From positions 620,001-684,000 of the forward strand of contig NZ_CP034450.1 in NCBI RefSeq assembly GCF_003952505.1: a stretch of 64,000 nucleotides of DNA, in the 5' to 3' direction. This document shows, piece by piece, positions 17,208-22,931 of the stretch. The position numbers were made by a program, and so were the translations under genes. The notes below the pieces were generated by a model. It was not told the DNA's origin, searched no databases, and worked only from the letters and a program-made list of their open reading frames with translations. Within the stretch, counting starts at the first letter, position 1; the number at the start of each line of letters is the position of its first letter. Source of the stretch: Mesorhizobium sp. M4B.F.Ca.ET.058.02.1.1. Its GTDB lineage: Bacteria; Pseudomonadota; Alphaproteobacteria; Rhizobiales; Rhizobiaceae.

Positions 17208-17478
17208 ACGTATCGCCGAACTCGAAGCGCGCTTGCAGGTTCGCGGCGGTCGGCAACTATTGCCCGGTCGCGACGACACCGGACTTTTGACCGCGCTAGA
17301 AATTACAATCGGCATGATACCCGATCCGGCCGATAAATACCGCTGGGCGCTAGGACCCGACGGACAAGCGTTAGTCGCCAGACTGTTCCAGGCGACCACG
17401 GCGGCAACTGTGGATCGGATAATTCCGACCGATACGCCGGAGGTTGCACAAGCAAAATACCGGGATTGGATCGGATGA
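17182..17478 (+). CDS. Element-encoded protein of unknown function (98 aa)
   Basis: This gene starts at ATG 17182 inside the end of the preceding gene (26-nt overlap), so the two are probably co-translated. The product begins with a basic helix (MSKRALERKRIAELEARLQV), then GLLTALEITIGMIPDPADKY and RWALGPDGQALVARLFQATT. It looks soluble and folded, with no signal or membrane segment. No family recognised. Confidence 0.55.
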   Translation: MSKRALERKRIAELEARLQVRGGRQLLPGRDDTGLLTALEITIGMIPDPADKYRWALGPDGQALVARLFQATTAATVDRIIPTDTPEVAQAKYRDWIG

Positions 17479-17864
17479 TTCCGGCCACACCGTATGAGCA
17501 GCGGTTGTCCGAATAGACGCCAGAGCAGAGGATCGGCGACAAATCCCCAACGAATTCAAAGCCCCTCGATCCCCATCGACCCAAACGGGAAGGGCGGGGG
17601 TATAGGCGGGGGTAAATTTGATTTCCGCTGGTCAATTCCTTGGCTGGTTGGTGAATTTCCAGCCCTACAGGTCCGCCTCGGTCGCAGCGCTACGGGGCGC
17701 CTATTCACCCTTCGTTCACTATATTAGCGCAAGCTGATAAGCGGACATGATGGGTACAGCGTACATGCCTAAAGCCCTAACGCCGATACAAACCTCAGCG
17801 CTAGGGCTTATTAACCTCCAGAGATACGGGCCTGTAGCCATTCCCCTGCGGCTGGGTAAGTGCT
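17479..17864. other. Non-coding stretch with a bipartite motif and a hairpin
   Basis: No supported gene. It contains the GGGGTATA / GGGGTAAAT pair at 17597-17617 and, at 17770-17808, an imperfect hairpin whose arms are AAGCCCTAACGC and GCGCTAGGGCTT (one mismatch). The hairpin lies between convergent gene groups and could be a terminator. Confidence 0.5.
17597..17617 (+). promoter_or_regulatory. Bipartite GGGGTATA...GGGGTAAAT motif
   Basis: Two half-sites, GGGGTATA (17597) and GGGGTAAAT (17609), are spaced 12 bp start to start. The same pair occurs on the minus strand at 22308-22328 next to the right att site, differing only in the four-base spacer. Confidence 0.5.
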
Positions 17865-18044
17865 TCAATGGTTGGCCTTGCCGGGATGTCCTGCCGCTGC
17901 CATTTGCTTGTTGAACGCTGCGGCCTCTTGCTCCGTATCGAATGGACGGGCGGTAGCCGTTCCATCGGGAGCGATGACTATGGCCAGGTACGGCAGGCCA
18001 TTCGCTGGCGGGTGGTAGACGGCATAGATCGTGCTGCGCTTCAT
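17865..18044 (-). CDS. 59-residue small protein of unknown function
   Basis: Reading the minus strand from ATG 18044, a GAGGGA ribosome-binding site lies just upstream. The product is MKRSTIYAVYHPPANGLPYL, then a strand-rich AIVIAPDGTATARPFDTEQE and a helical AAAFNKQMAAAGHPGKANH ending. It reads like a small beta-beta-alpha protein ('Y.V..P..G.PYLAVVI.PDG...AR.F.T..EA..FN') found in rhizobial accessory DNA. No function known. Confidence 0.6.
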   Translation of the reverse strand: MKRSTIYAVYHPPANGLPYLAIVIAPDGTATARPFDTEQEAAAFNKQMAAAGHPGKANH

Positions 18045-18076
18045 TCCCTCATGCTACCGGGACTCAAAGACCTCGC

Positions 18077-18280
18077 CTAGCCTTGCGTTGAATTCAAAAG
18101 CCGATCCCGGTGAGCGACGTGCAGAAGCTGCATCTGCTCGAACAGGGTCAAAAGGTCTTCGGCTAAGTCTGCCCTGAAGCCCTTATGGTGGAAGTCGGCA
18201 ACAATCTCCCGCTGGCGCGCAATATGTCGCTCGCCCAAAAGCACATGCTGCTCCAGCATCGCTAGAACGGCTTCCCTCAT
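18077..18280 (-). CDS. 67-residue helical protein, paralogous to 18684-18884
   Basis: The product contains LLGERHIARQREIVADFHHK, then DLAEDLLTLFEQMQLLHVAH, i.e. two amphipathic helices. The 'GERH.ARQR..I......G...DLA..LL..FE..Q..H..H...LL' pattern is shared with the 66-residue protein at 18684-18884. Its ATG follows the stop of the upstream gene by 2 bp, so the pair is co-translated. Small proteins of this type recur as hypotheticals in Bradyrhizobium and Mesorhizobium; no activity is known. Confidence 0.65.
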   Translation of the reverse strand: MREAVLAMLEQHVLLGERHIARQREIVADFHHKGFRADLAEDLLTLFEQMQLLHVAHRDRLLNSTQG

Positions 18281-18282
18281 CG

Positions 18283-18564
18283 CTAAGAGGTATCAGATTT
18301 CTCGCGCTTCTTATAGGGACCGCGCTTGCCTGGCTTCGGCGGCAACAGGGCCGCCGCGCCGCTTTCACCTTCAGAGACGGCAGACGTTTCAAACATCGTC
18401 CGTACTGGTTTCTGCAACTGCGTTTCAGACAACTCGAGCAAGCTGTAGCACGATGCCATCCGTGTGGCGGAGCGCCCTATTGAACGCTCTGTCGCGGCAA
18501 CGACCCGGAGAGCCTTGAGATAGCGCTTCCGGGTTCCGAACAACGTGGCGGCCATCATCTGCAC
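18283..18564 (-). CDS. Element-encoded protein of unknown function (93 aa)
   Basis: The frame starts at 18564 and ends at a TAG two bases before the start of the next gene on the same strand. The product begins MQMMAATLFGTRKRYLKALR, has a helical middle, and ends with a basic KPGKRGPYKKREKSDTS tail suited to nucleic-acid contact. No family recognised. The main support is its tight junction with the recognisable small gene downstream. Confidence 0.45.
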   Translation of the reverse strand: MQMMAATLFGTRKRYLKALRVVAATERSIGRSATRMASCYSLLELSETQLQKPVRTMFETSAVSEGESGAAALLPPKPGKRGPYKKREKSDTS

Positions 18565-18683
18565 CCCTGCTTTTCATAGGCACATCGGTCACCGGCCTAA
18601 AATAGGAGCCAAATTTTTGAAATTCAAATTGAGACTTTGTGAGCCGGACTCCGATGCGCAAGACGCGCAATGTCGAACACTCA

Positions 18684-18884
18684 TCAGTTGAATGTGAGTA
18701 GGAAGTCCAGGTGCATTTCAAGTTCGCGTTGCACCGCCTCGAAGTCTTGCAATAGCCCTCGGGCCAGGTCGGTCCGGTGGCCGTCGAGCGTCATCTCTTC
18801 GATGAGTTTGCGCTGGCGAGCAATGCGTGCCCTGCCTTCGCGAACGTGGCGTTCTCCCTTTTCCACCTTGGTCTCGGTGTTCAT
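18684..18884 (-). CDS. 66-residue helical protein, paralogous to 18077-18280
   Basis: The product reads MNTETKVEKGERHVREGRAR, then IARQRKLIEEMTLDGHRTDL and ARGLLQDFEAVQRELEMHLD. It shares the GERH, IARQR, G...DLA..LL..FE and H..LL positions with the protein at 18077-18280, so the two look like diverged paralogs within one element. Both are charged helical hairpins with no membrane segment. No strong ribosome-binding site is visible. Confidence 0.6.
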   Translation of the reverse strand: MNTETKVEKGERHVREGRARIARQRKLIEEMTLDGHRTDLARGLLQDFEAVQRELEMHLDFLLTFN

Positions 18885-18961
18885 GCTGAGACAAGGCGGC
18901 TGATGGCCTTTAGGTTCCGCCGCCCCAACGGAACATTTGCTCGCCCCTAGAGTTGGTCGGC

Positions 18962-19135
18962 ATGGACACTTGGACTTCTCTCGATATCAGCGCGGCAGCC
19001 CTGAAACGGGCGCAAAAGCTTCGCGACGAAAATGACCGCTTCAGGAAGCAGGCGGCTGCGGAGCTGGCCAGGGCTCGTGAACTGATTTCCGATATTGCCG
19101 AGCTTCTGGATGCTCGCGGCCTAAGGCGCCGTTGA
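18962..19135 (+). CDS. Possible 57-residue coiled-coil peptide
   Basis: From ATG 18962 the frame encodes MDTWTSLDISAAALKRAQKL, then a charged helix (DENDRFRKQAAAELARAREL) and ISDIAELLDARGLRRR. The composition suits a real helical peptide, but the ribosome-binding site is weak and an overlapping minus-strand frame exists, so support is moderate at best. Confidence 0.4.
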   Translation: MDTWTSLDISAAALKRAQKLRDENDRFRKQAAAELARARELISDIAELLDARGLRRR

Positions 19136-19199
19136 ACCGCGCGGGAAGTCGCCGGCAAGGAGGTGGCGTCCATCCGGTGGAAACGGGAGGTCCGGTGAA

Positions 19200-19601
19200 C
19201 TAGGTTAGTTCGATCAAATGCCTGATGAGGTCATCGGGCATAATGGGTTTCACAAGGCGCCGAACGCCCGAAAATTCGCTTGGGACGATGGTCCGGTCAT
19301 ACCCGGTGACGAATATGAACGGGATGCCGTGCGCCTTCAATTCGGCCGCGACGGCGAAAGTCGCGGCCGCACCAAGCTTTATGTCAACCGTCGCGCATTC
19401 GACGTCCTCGCTGGCGATTTTCCTCGATGCATCTTCAGGATTAGCCACCGGGCCAATTACCCTGCCGCCAGCTTCCCTAATCGCCTCTTCGAGTTCGGCT
19501 GCGATCAGATACTCGTCCTCGACGACAAGGACTCGGCGTCCCTGCAGTGGCGCTGCCGGCTTGAACTGGCCTGAATTATTGGGAACGACAGAACACAACA
19601 T
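19200..19601 (-). CDS. Single-domain response regulator receiver protein
   Basis: The 133-residue protein is a CheY-like receiver: the acidic pair in VLVVEDEYLIAAELEEAIRE, phospho-acceptor Asp in CATVDIKLG, the conserved Thr in FIFVTGYD and Lys in RRLVKPIMPDDL are all present. There is no output domain, as in the stand-alone receivers common in rhizobia. The ATG is preceded by AAAGGGGGGCGTCG. No histidine kinase is encoded in the element, so it must respond to a host kinase or compete for one. It lies in the cargo region of the integrated element. Confidence 0.85.
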   Translation of the reverse strand: MLCSVVPNNSGQFKPAAPLQGRRVLVVEDEYLIAAELEEAIREAGGRVIGPVANPEDASRKIASEDVECATVDIKLGAAATFAVAAELKAHGIPFIFVTGYDRTIVPSEFSGVRRLVKPIMPDDLIRHLIELT

Positions 19602-19883
19602 CGACGCCCCCCTTTGGGTTGTCGGGTCATGAATAGAGCTTACACCTGTTGGGGGATTTGCGAGTCATTTGGCGAAAATCGAATAGCCCGGCCGCTCAGC
19701 CGCGTGACAGAGCGACACGATCGGTGCCGGGCTATTCAGTAGGCCCGCTGCGGGGGTTGGGTTGGCAACGGGGATTGATGACGTGCGTCGTGACAGGCCA
19801 CACAGTTCCCGACAAAGTTAGGCTGTTTGCCAACGATATGATCCCCGAAACAGCAGCCGCTCAAGGCTGGAGACGGGCGAGCC
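19602..19883. other. Non-coding stretch with a large inverted repeat
   Basis: No supported gene. GAATAGCCCGGC (19681-19692) is repeated as its exact reverse complement at 19726-19737, with a 33-nt loop, upstream of the receiver gene. It might be a structured RNA, a terminator or an operator. Confidence 0.4.
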
Positions 19884-20084
19884 TTACGGTTCCTCCCGCA
19901 CGATCCAGTCTAGCATTTCCGGGTCGACGGTCTCGTTGCCTGACATGATGCGGACGATGTGCTTTACGGCGGGGCGCCGTTGCTTTTCGGGCGGATTGTC
20001 CTCAGCAACCCACCGCAGGAAGGCTTGGCGGATCACGTCACATTCAAAGGCGGAAATGGAATCGCGTGTGCGGGCTTTGGCCAT
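19884..20084 (-). CDS. 66-residue protein of unknown function
   Basis: The product reads MAKARTRDSISAFECDVIRQ, then AFLRWVAEDNPPEKQRRPAV and KHIVRIMSGNETVDPEMLDW. It is a compact helical, soluble protein with a conserved-looking 'AFL.W..E..P....R..AV..IV' core, typical of small accessory-region hypotheticals in Rhizobiales. No strong ribosome-binding site and no known function. Confidence 0.5.
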   Translation of the reverse strand: MAKARTRDSISAFECDVIRQAFLRWVAEDNPPEKQRRPAVKHIVRIMSGNETVDPEMLDWIVREEP

Positions 20085-20424
20085 GGGGCCAAATGCGGCT
20101 TAGGCCGATAGGTTCCAACGGGATACGAAAAGCCCGCCGCCAGGAGGACTCGGCGACGGCTTTCCTGAGGACCCAAGAGCGGCGCTGAGCAGCAAACATT
20201 CAAACAGGCGCTGCGGCATGACTGAGGAAGGCGGAGTGCTGGGTTTGTAGGGTCCACCGGGCACCAATGCGCCTGCTACCGGGCCTAGGGGTAAAGATGT
20301 GGGTAAATTCGCACCCTGACTACGCCATGGAAGGCCCATGCCTAGCTTGTAGATTGAATTCGTGGCACCAAATTGAGCCGCAACGCCACATCGCGCGCTG
20401 CGGAATGCCAAAGGGGCCAAATCG
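20085..20424. other. Non-coding stretch upstream of the three-gene cassette
   Basis: About 340 bp without a supported gene. It should hold the promoter of the cassette at 20425-22194 and contains a bipartite GGGGTAAA / TGGGTAAAT motif at 20288-20308. I could not place -35/-10 boxes confidently. Confidence 0.45.
20288..20308 (+). promoter_or_regulatory. Bipartite GGGGTAAA...GGGTAAAT motif
   Basis: Half-sites GGGGTAAA (20288) and TGGGTAAAT (20300) are spaced 12 bp, matching the pairs at 17597, 22308 and 10366. It lies about 120 bp upstream of the TIGR04255-type cassette and could be its operator. Confidence 0.45.
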
Positions 20425-21162
20425 GTGAAATCCTACAGCCGTCCGCCAATAGTCGAAGCCGCTGTCGAGTTCGTGGCAAACGTCGCCATATCATATGAAG
20501 ACCTCCAAGCGATTTCGAATAAGGTCGCCGGCGACTACAAACATCAAACCATAGACAAGAACATCGAGGTCCGCATCGATACGCTTGGCGGCATTCCAAC
20601 GGTGCACTCCGAGCCGTCGCCAGATCGGTTCCGCAGAACATCCGACGATCAGGCGGACATCGCCATGTTCGGTCACAACTCGATGATCGTAGCGCGCTTA
20701 GCCCCCTACCTCGGCTGGGAGTATTTGAGTGAACGTGTCGCAAGGAATTGGCGCATTTGGTCGAAAGGTCCAACGGGCAAAAATATCACTCGGGTGGGTA
20801 TGCGCTTTATCAATCGAATAGATATTCCTACAGCTGGGCTGGAACATTTCGACATCCGCGACTACCTCAAGCTCCAACCTCTCGTTCCGAGAATCGCTGA
20901 GAAGCCGATGTCGGGGTATTTAGTTCAGGCCTCCATGCCTACCGCCAACCCAAATTGGGATTGCAACATAGCCTCAACGACTGTCTTGGACCCACCGTTG
21001 ATAAATCATACGTCTATTTTGTTGGATATTGACGTGTATCGAACCCGCGACATACCATCAAAAGCTGCAGAAATTCTGCCGATTCTGGAAGAAGCCCGAG
21101 CGCTGAAGAATACCATTTTTGAGCTCTGCATAACCGACAAAGCGCGAGAATTGTTTCAATGA
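20425..21162 (+). CDS. TIGR04255-type protein, first gene of a three-gene cassette
   Basis: The 245-residue protein begins MKSYSRPPIVEAAVEFVANV and contains RNWRIWSKGPTGKNITRVGM followed by RFINRIDIP, the features of the sporadically distributed TIGR04255 family ('y..pPl.Ea..e' start and 'R.glRyiNri.ip' core). Members occur patchily in accessory DNA, often beside other unknown genes, and none has a firmly established activity that I know of. The start is GTG 20425 with AAAGGGG upstream. Its TGA overlaps the next ATG, so the second gene is translationally coupled. The position directly inside the right att site is typical of cargo. Confidence 0.75.
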   Translation: MKSYSRPPIVEAAVEFVANVAISYEDLQAISNKVAGDYKHQTIDKNIEVRIDTLGGIPTVHSEPSPDRFRRTSDDQADIAMFGHNSMIVARLAPYLGWEYLSERVARNWRIWSKGPTGKNITRVGMRFINRIDIPTAGLEHFDIRDYLKLQPLVPRIAEKPMSGYLVQASMPTANPNWDCNIASTTVLDPPLINHTSILLDIDVYRTRDIPSKAAEILPILEEARALKNTIFELCITDKARELFQ

Positions 21163-21767
21163 CCACATCTCTTAATAGTACGGTCGCCGCACCCAACACT
21201 GCATCCGAAATCCCGGCACGGGGGGCCGCAGGTGCATACTCGACGCGCATGAACGACGCCGTTTCTAATGCATACAAGCGGACATTCGAACCCCTGGGCG
21301 TAGTCAAGTCGGAAGGAATTGATGGGCACCTCAATACGCTTCTCGCAAACTCAAAGGCGATTTTCAAAGTCACGACCAATACGGTCGCTATGCATCGTTT
21401 GTCGGCGGATTGGCGAGAACGGCTATTTAAGCAAATCGACAGCCTCCTAGACGCCGATGAATGGGACGAAAATGACAAGCCAATCGTCTCCGGCTCGTCC
21501 CAGACCTTTATAAGAATGCTGATTTTCCTCAACGCTCGACGACCGGGACTTGGCGCAACGAGCGATGGAAGTCTCATTGCGACTTGGACAACCGGAGAAA
21601 ACCGCCTTACGATCATTTGCAAGCCGAATGACTGGGTTCGCTGGGTCGTTTCAACGAGGACCGATTCTGGATGTGAAACTGCTGCGGGCCAGACCAAGAT
21701 TGCGCGTCTTCCCATTGTGCTAGAAGCTTACAGTCCGCAGCAGTGGTTTTCAGATGGCGGACGATAA
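21159..21767 (+). CDS. Cassette protein 2, unknown function (202 aa)
   Basis: ATG 21159 overlaps the stop of the TIGR04255-type gene (ATGA). The product has a Ser/Thr/Ala-rich N-terminus, a helical part (LNTLLANSKAIFKVTTNTVA, WRERLFKQIDSLLD) and a C-terminal strand-rich region (GSLIATWTTGENRLTIICKP, NDWVRWVVSTR). No signal peptide or membrane span. No family recognised. The ATGA and 14-nt overlaps on either side indicate stoichiometric co-expression with its neighbours. Confidence 0.65.
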   Translation: MTTSLNSTVAAPNTASEIPARGAAGAYSTRMNDAVSNAYKRTFEPLGVVKSEGIDGHLNTLLANSKAIFKVTTNTVAMHRLSADWRERLFKQIDSLLDADEWDENDKPIVSGSSQTFIRMLIFLNARRPGLGATSDGSLIATWTTGENRLTIICKPNDWVRWVVSTRTDSGCETAAGQTKIARLPIVLEAYSPQQWFSDGGR

Positions 21768-22194
21768 GATTGAGGAAGACCATGATCTACTTAGGTACGT
21801 TCCATTCTCGAAGCTGCGCAAGGCTGATGGTACCGACGATGTGATCGGGGTGTTGCCGGAGGCGTTCGCACTTCGGGAGGCAGAGCCCTATCTTTCGGCA
21901 ACTTGGATTGAATATTTTGCGTCTCAGCCAGATCCCGTTGCCTCAGCTGTGCGCGCGGTCAGAAATAGCGCACTCAAGGTGACAACGAAGAGCGGGTTCA
22001 CCAAGGGCAAACTGAGCGAAATTCGTTCAGCATGCAAAGCCCGTGGCCATCAGATTCGAATAGTCCATGAACGGGAGCCGGACAACGACGCCCACGTAGC
22101 AGTTCGTCGCTATCCCGCCGACGATTTGGAGCTTTTTGAATCGCTTGCCACCGACGCGTGGTCCGACTGGTTTCTAAACTCTTCGATTCCGTAG
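21754..22194 (+). CDS. Cassette protein 3, unknown function (146 aa)
   Basis: The start codon lies 14 nt inside the preceding gene. The product is acidic at the N-terminus (MADDKIEEDHDLLRYVPFSK), with LPEAFALREAEPYLSATWIE and YFASQPDPVASAVRAVRNSA in the middle and a basic segment (FTKGKLSEIRSACKARGHQI) before VAVRRYPADDLELFESLATD. It is soluble and unrelated to any family I recognise. It ends 35 bp before the replacement tRNA, with which it converges. Confidence 0.65.
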   Translation: MADDKIEEDHDLLRYVPFSKLRKADGTDDVIGVLPEAFALREAEPYLSATWIEYFASQPDPVASAVRAVRNSALKVTTKSGFTKGKLSEIRSACKARGHQIRIVHEREPDNDAHVAVRRYPADDLELFESLATDAWSDWFLNSSIP

Positions 22195-22229
22195 TTTCGC
22201 AATCGTGTCGCTCGGTACGCGGTGGTGGA

Positions 22230-22305
22230 TGGTGCCGCCTGAGGGACTCGAACCCCCGACCAATAGTTTACAAAACTACTGCTCTACCATCTGAGCTAAG
22301 GCGGC
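22230..22305 (-). tRNA. tRNA-Thr(UGU), complete replacement copy carried by the element
   Basis: Read on the minus strand this folds as a full tRNA: acceptor GCCGCCT / AGGCGGC, D-arm GCTC/GAGC, anticodon stem GTAGT / ACTAT with loop TTTGTAA (anticodon TGT), T-arm GGGGG-TTCGAGT-CCCTC, discriminator A and encoded CCA. It differs from the split host tRNA-Thr at many positions but has the same anticodon loop and therefore the same TTACAAA core (22268-22274). It lies 84 bp downstream of the stranded host 5' half, on the same strand, so the host tRNA promoter can drive it. Confidence 0.95.
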
Positions 22306-22307
22306 AC

Positions 22308-22328
22308 ATTTACCCCTACGTATACCCC
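22308..22328 (-). promoter_or_regulatory. Bipartite GGGGTATA...GGGGTAAAT motif near the right att site
   Basis: On the minus strand GGGGTATA and GGGGTAAAT are spaced 12 bp, 62 bp from the att core. Together with the cluster at 10359-10386 this puts the motif near both ends of the element in the same orientation, as expected for arm-type integrase sites. It lies between the 5' tRNA half and the replacement tRNA. Confidence 0.5.
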
Positions 22329-22389
22329 TGAAACGCGGTTTTGAAAAACATTGCGGCTTTCCAGCACCTTAGACGATTGATCCAGCGAA

Positions 22390-22427
22390 TTACAAAACCG
22401 CTGCTCTACCAGCTGAGCTACAAGGGC
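22390..22427 (-). pseudogene. 5' half of the split tRNA-Thr(UGU) gene (att site at right end)
   Basis: On the minus strand this is tRNA positions 1-38: acceptor GCCCTTG, D-arm GCTC-AGCTGGTA-GAGC, anticodon 5' stem GCGGT and loop TTTGTAA, after which the tRNA stops and element sequence begins. It pairs with the half at 10180-10224: GCGGT with ACCGA (four of five pairs) and GCCCTTG with CGGGGGC (five Watson-Crick, two G-U). It keeps the host promoter but can no longer make a tRNA. Confidence 0.9.
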
Positions 22428-22440
22428 ATGGCGCTCCGGT

Positions 22441-22468
22441 AGCATATTCCATGCGCCAGTAAAGACAA
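22441..22468 (-). promoter_or_regulatory. Host tRNA-Thr promoter, now driving the replacement tRNA
   Basis: On the minus strand TTGTCT (22468-22463), a 16-bp spacer and TATGCT (22446-22441) lie just upstream of the tRNA 5' half, with the -10 ending 13 bp before tRNA position 1. Transcription should run through the stranded half and reach the intact tRNA-Thr at 22305. Confidence 0.55.
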
Positions 22469-22584
22469 AACTCCGTTCGCGACAGCTGATTGACCCGGCG
22501 AGGGCGGCCCCGCGCCATCCTGAAAACGGCAGGGCGGCTTCCTATATCAGGGCGAGATGCAATTACCTGGTTGAGGGTTTTCGC

Positions 22585-22752
22585 ATGATCCGGCTCGTCA
22601 TCATCTTCCCGCTTGTCGTGGTGGCCTGGCTTCTCGTGGTCAAGCTCGTCAGCGATTTGAAGAAAGCCAGCATCGACTGGACCGGCGTCACCACCATCAT
22701 CGGCTTCATCGCGCTCGCCTTCTGGCTGCGCCATATCACCGGCATGGGATGA
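22585..22752 (+). CDS. 55-residue two-span membrane protein
   Basis: From ATG 22585 the product reads MIRLVIIFPLVVVAWLLVVK, a short charged linker (LVSDLKKASIDWTG) and a second hydrophobic span (TTIIGFIALAFWLRH). This is a convincing small inner-membrane protein of a type common in mesorhizobia. It follows the tRNA-Thr locus divergently. No function is known. Confidence 0.6.
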   Translation: MIRLVIIFPLVVVAWLLVVKLVSDLKKASIDWTGVTTIIGFIALAFWLRHITGMG

Positions 22753-22756
22753 ACCA

Positions 22757-22843
22757 GTGAGTAGGCAGTAGGGAATAGTGAGTAGGGAATGGCAGGTGGC
22801 CGCGTAGGCGACACTACTTCCTACTGACTATTTCCCACTTACT
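22757..22843. repeat. Degenerate palindrome of GTGAGTAGGGAAT units
   Basis: TGAGTAGGCAGTAGGGAAT and AGTGAGTAGGGAAT are followed, about 40 bp on, by an inverted counterpart ending TTTCCCACTTACTCA, and then a short A/T run. The arrangement forms a long imperfect stem. It may be a dispersed intergenic repeat or the terminator of the small membrane-protein gene. Confidence 0.45.
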
Positions 22844-22931
22844 CAAAAAAGTTTCGAACCTTTTTCGCGGGCGCGACGACTGATGATCAAGAGGCGGATG
22901 GATCGCCTCTCCCACGCAACAGGAGATCATC

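Larger units (their letters stand above)
10218..22396. mobile_element. 12.2-kb integrative element inserted in the anticodon loop of tRNA-Thr(UGU)
   Basis: The element is bounded by the 7-bp direct repeat TTACAAA at 10218-10224 and 22390-22396, each fused to one half of a single tRNA gene; core-to-core length is 12,172 bp. It encodes a tyrosine recombinase just inside the left end, an AlpA-like protein, a primase-polymerase/helicase, a DUF5681-like protein, several small unknown proteins, a receiver-domain protein, a TIGR04255-type cassette and its own intact tRNA-Thr(UGU). There are no recognisable conjugation, capsid or portal genes, so it looks like a small, possibly self-replicating or satellite-type integrative element rather than an ICE or a complete prophage. 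Several of its genes are visibly richer in A/T than the flanking chromosome. Confidence 0.88.

Noticed and set aside
10180..22305. Alternative pairing of the left 3' half with the 5' half of the replacement tRNA
   Set aside because: Anticodon stems GTAGT/ACCGA and acceptors GCCGCCT/CGGGGGC do not pair well, while the 22390-22427 half pairs properly.
10218..22396. Prophage interpretation of the element
   Set aside because: No capsid, portal, large terminase, tail or lysis genes; the DUF5681-like protein alone is not enough.
22390..22427. Initially looked like a second functional tRNA-Thr next to the intact one
   Set aside because: It ends at the anticodon loop; no 3' stem, T-arm or acceptor strand follows, so it is only the 5' half.
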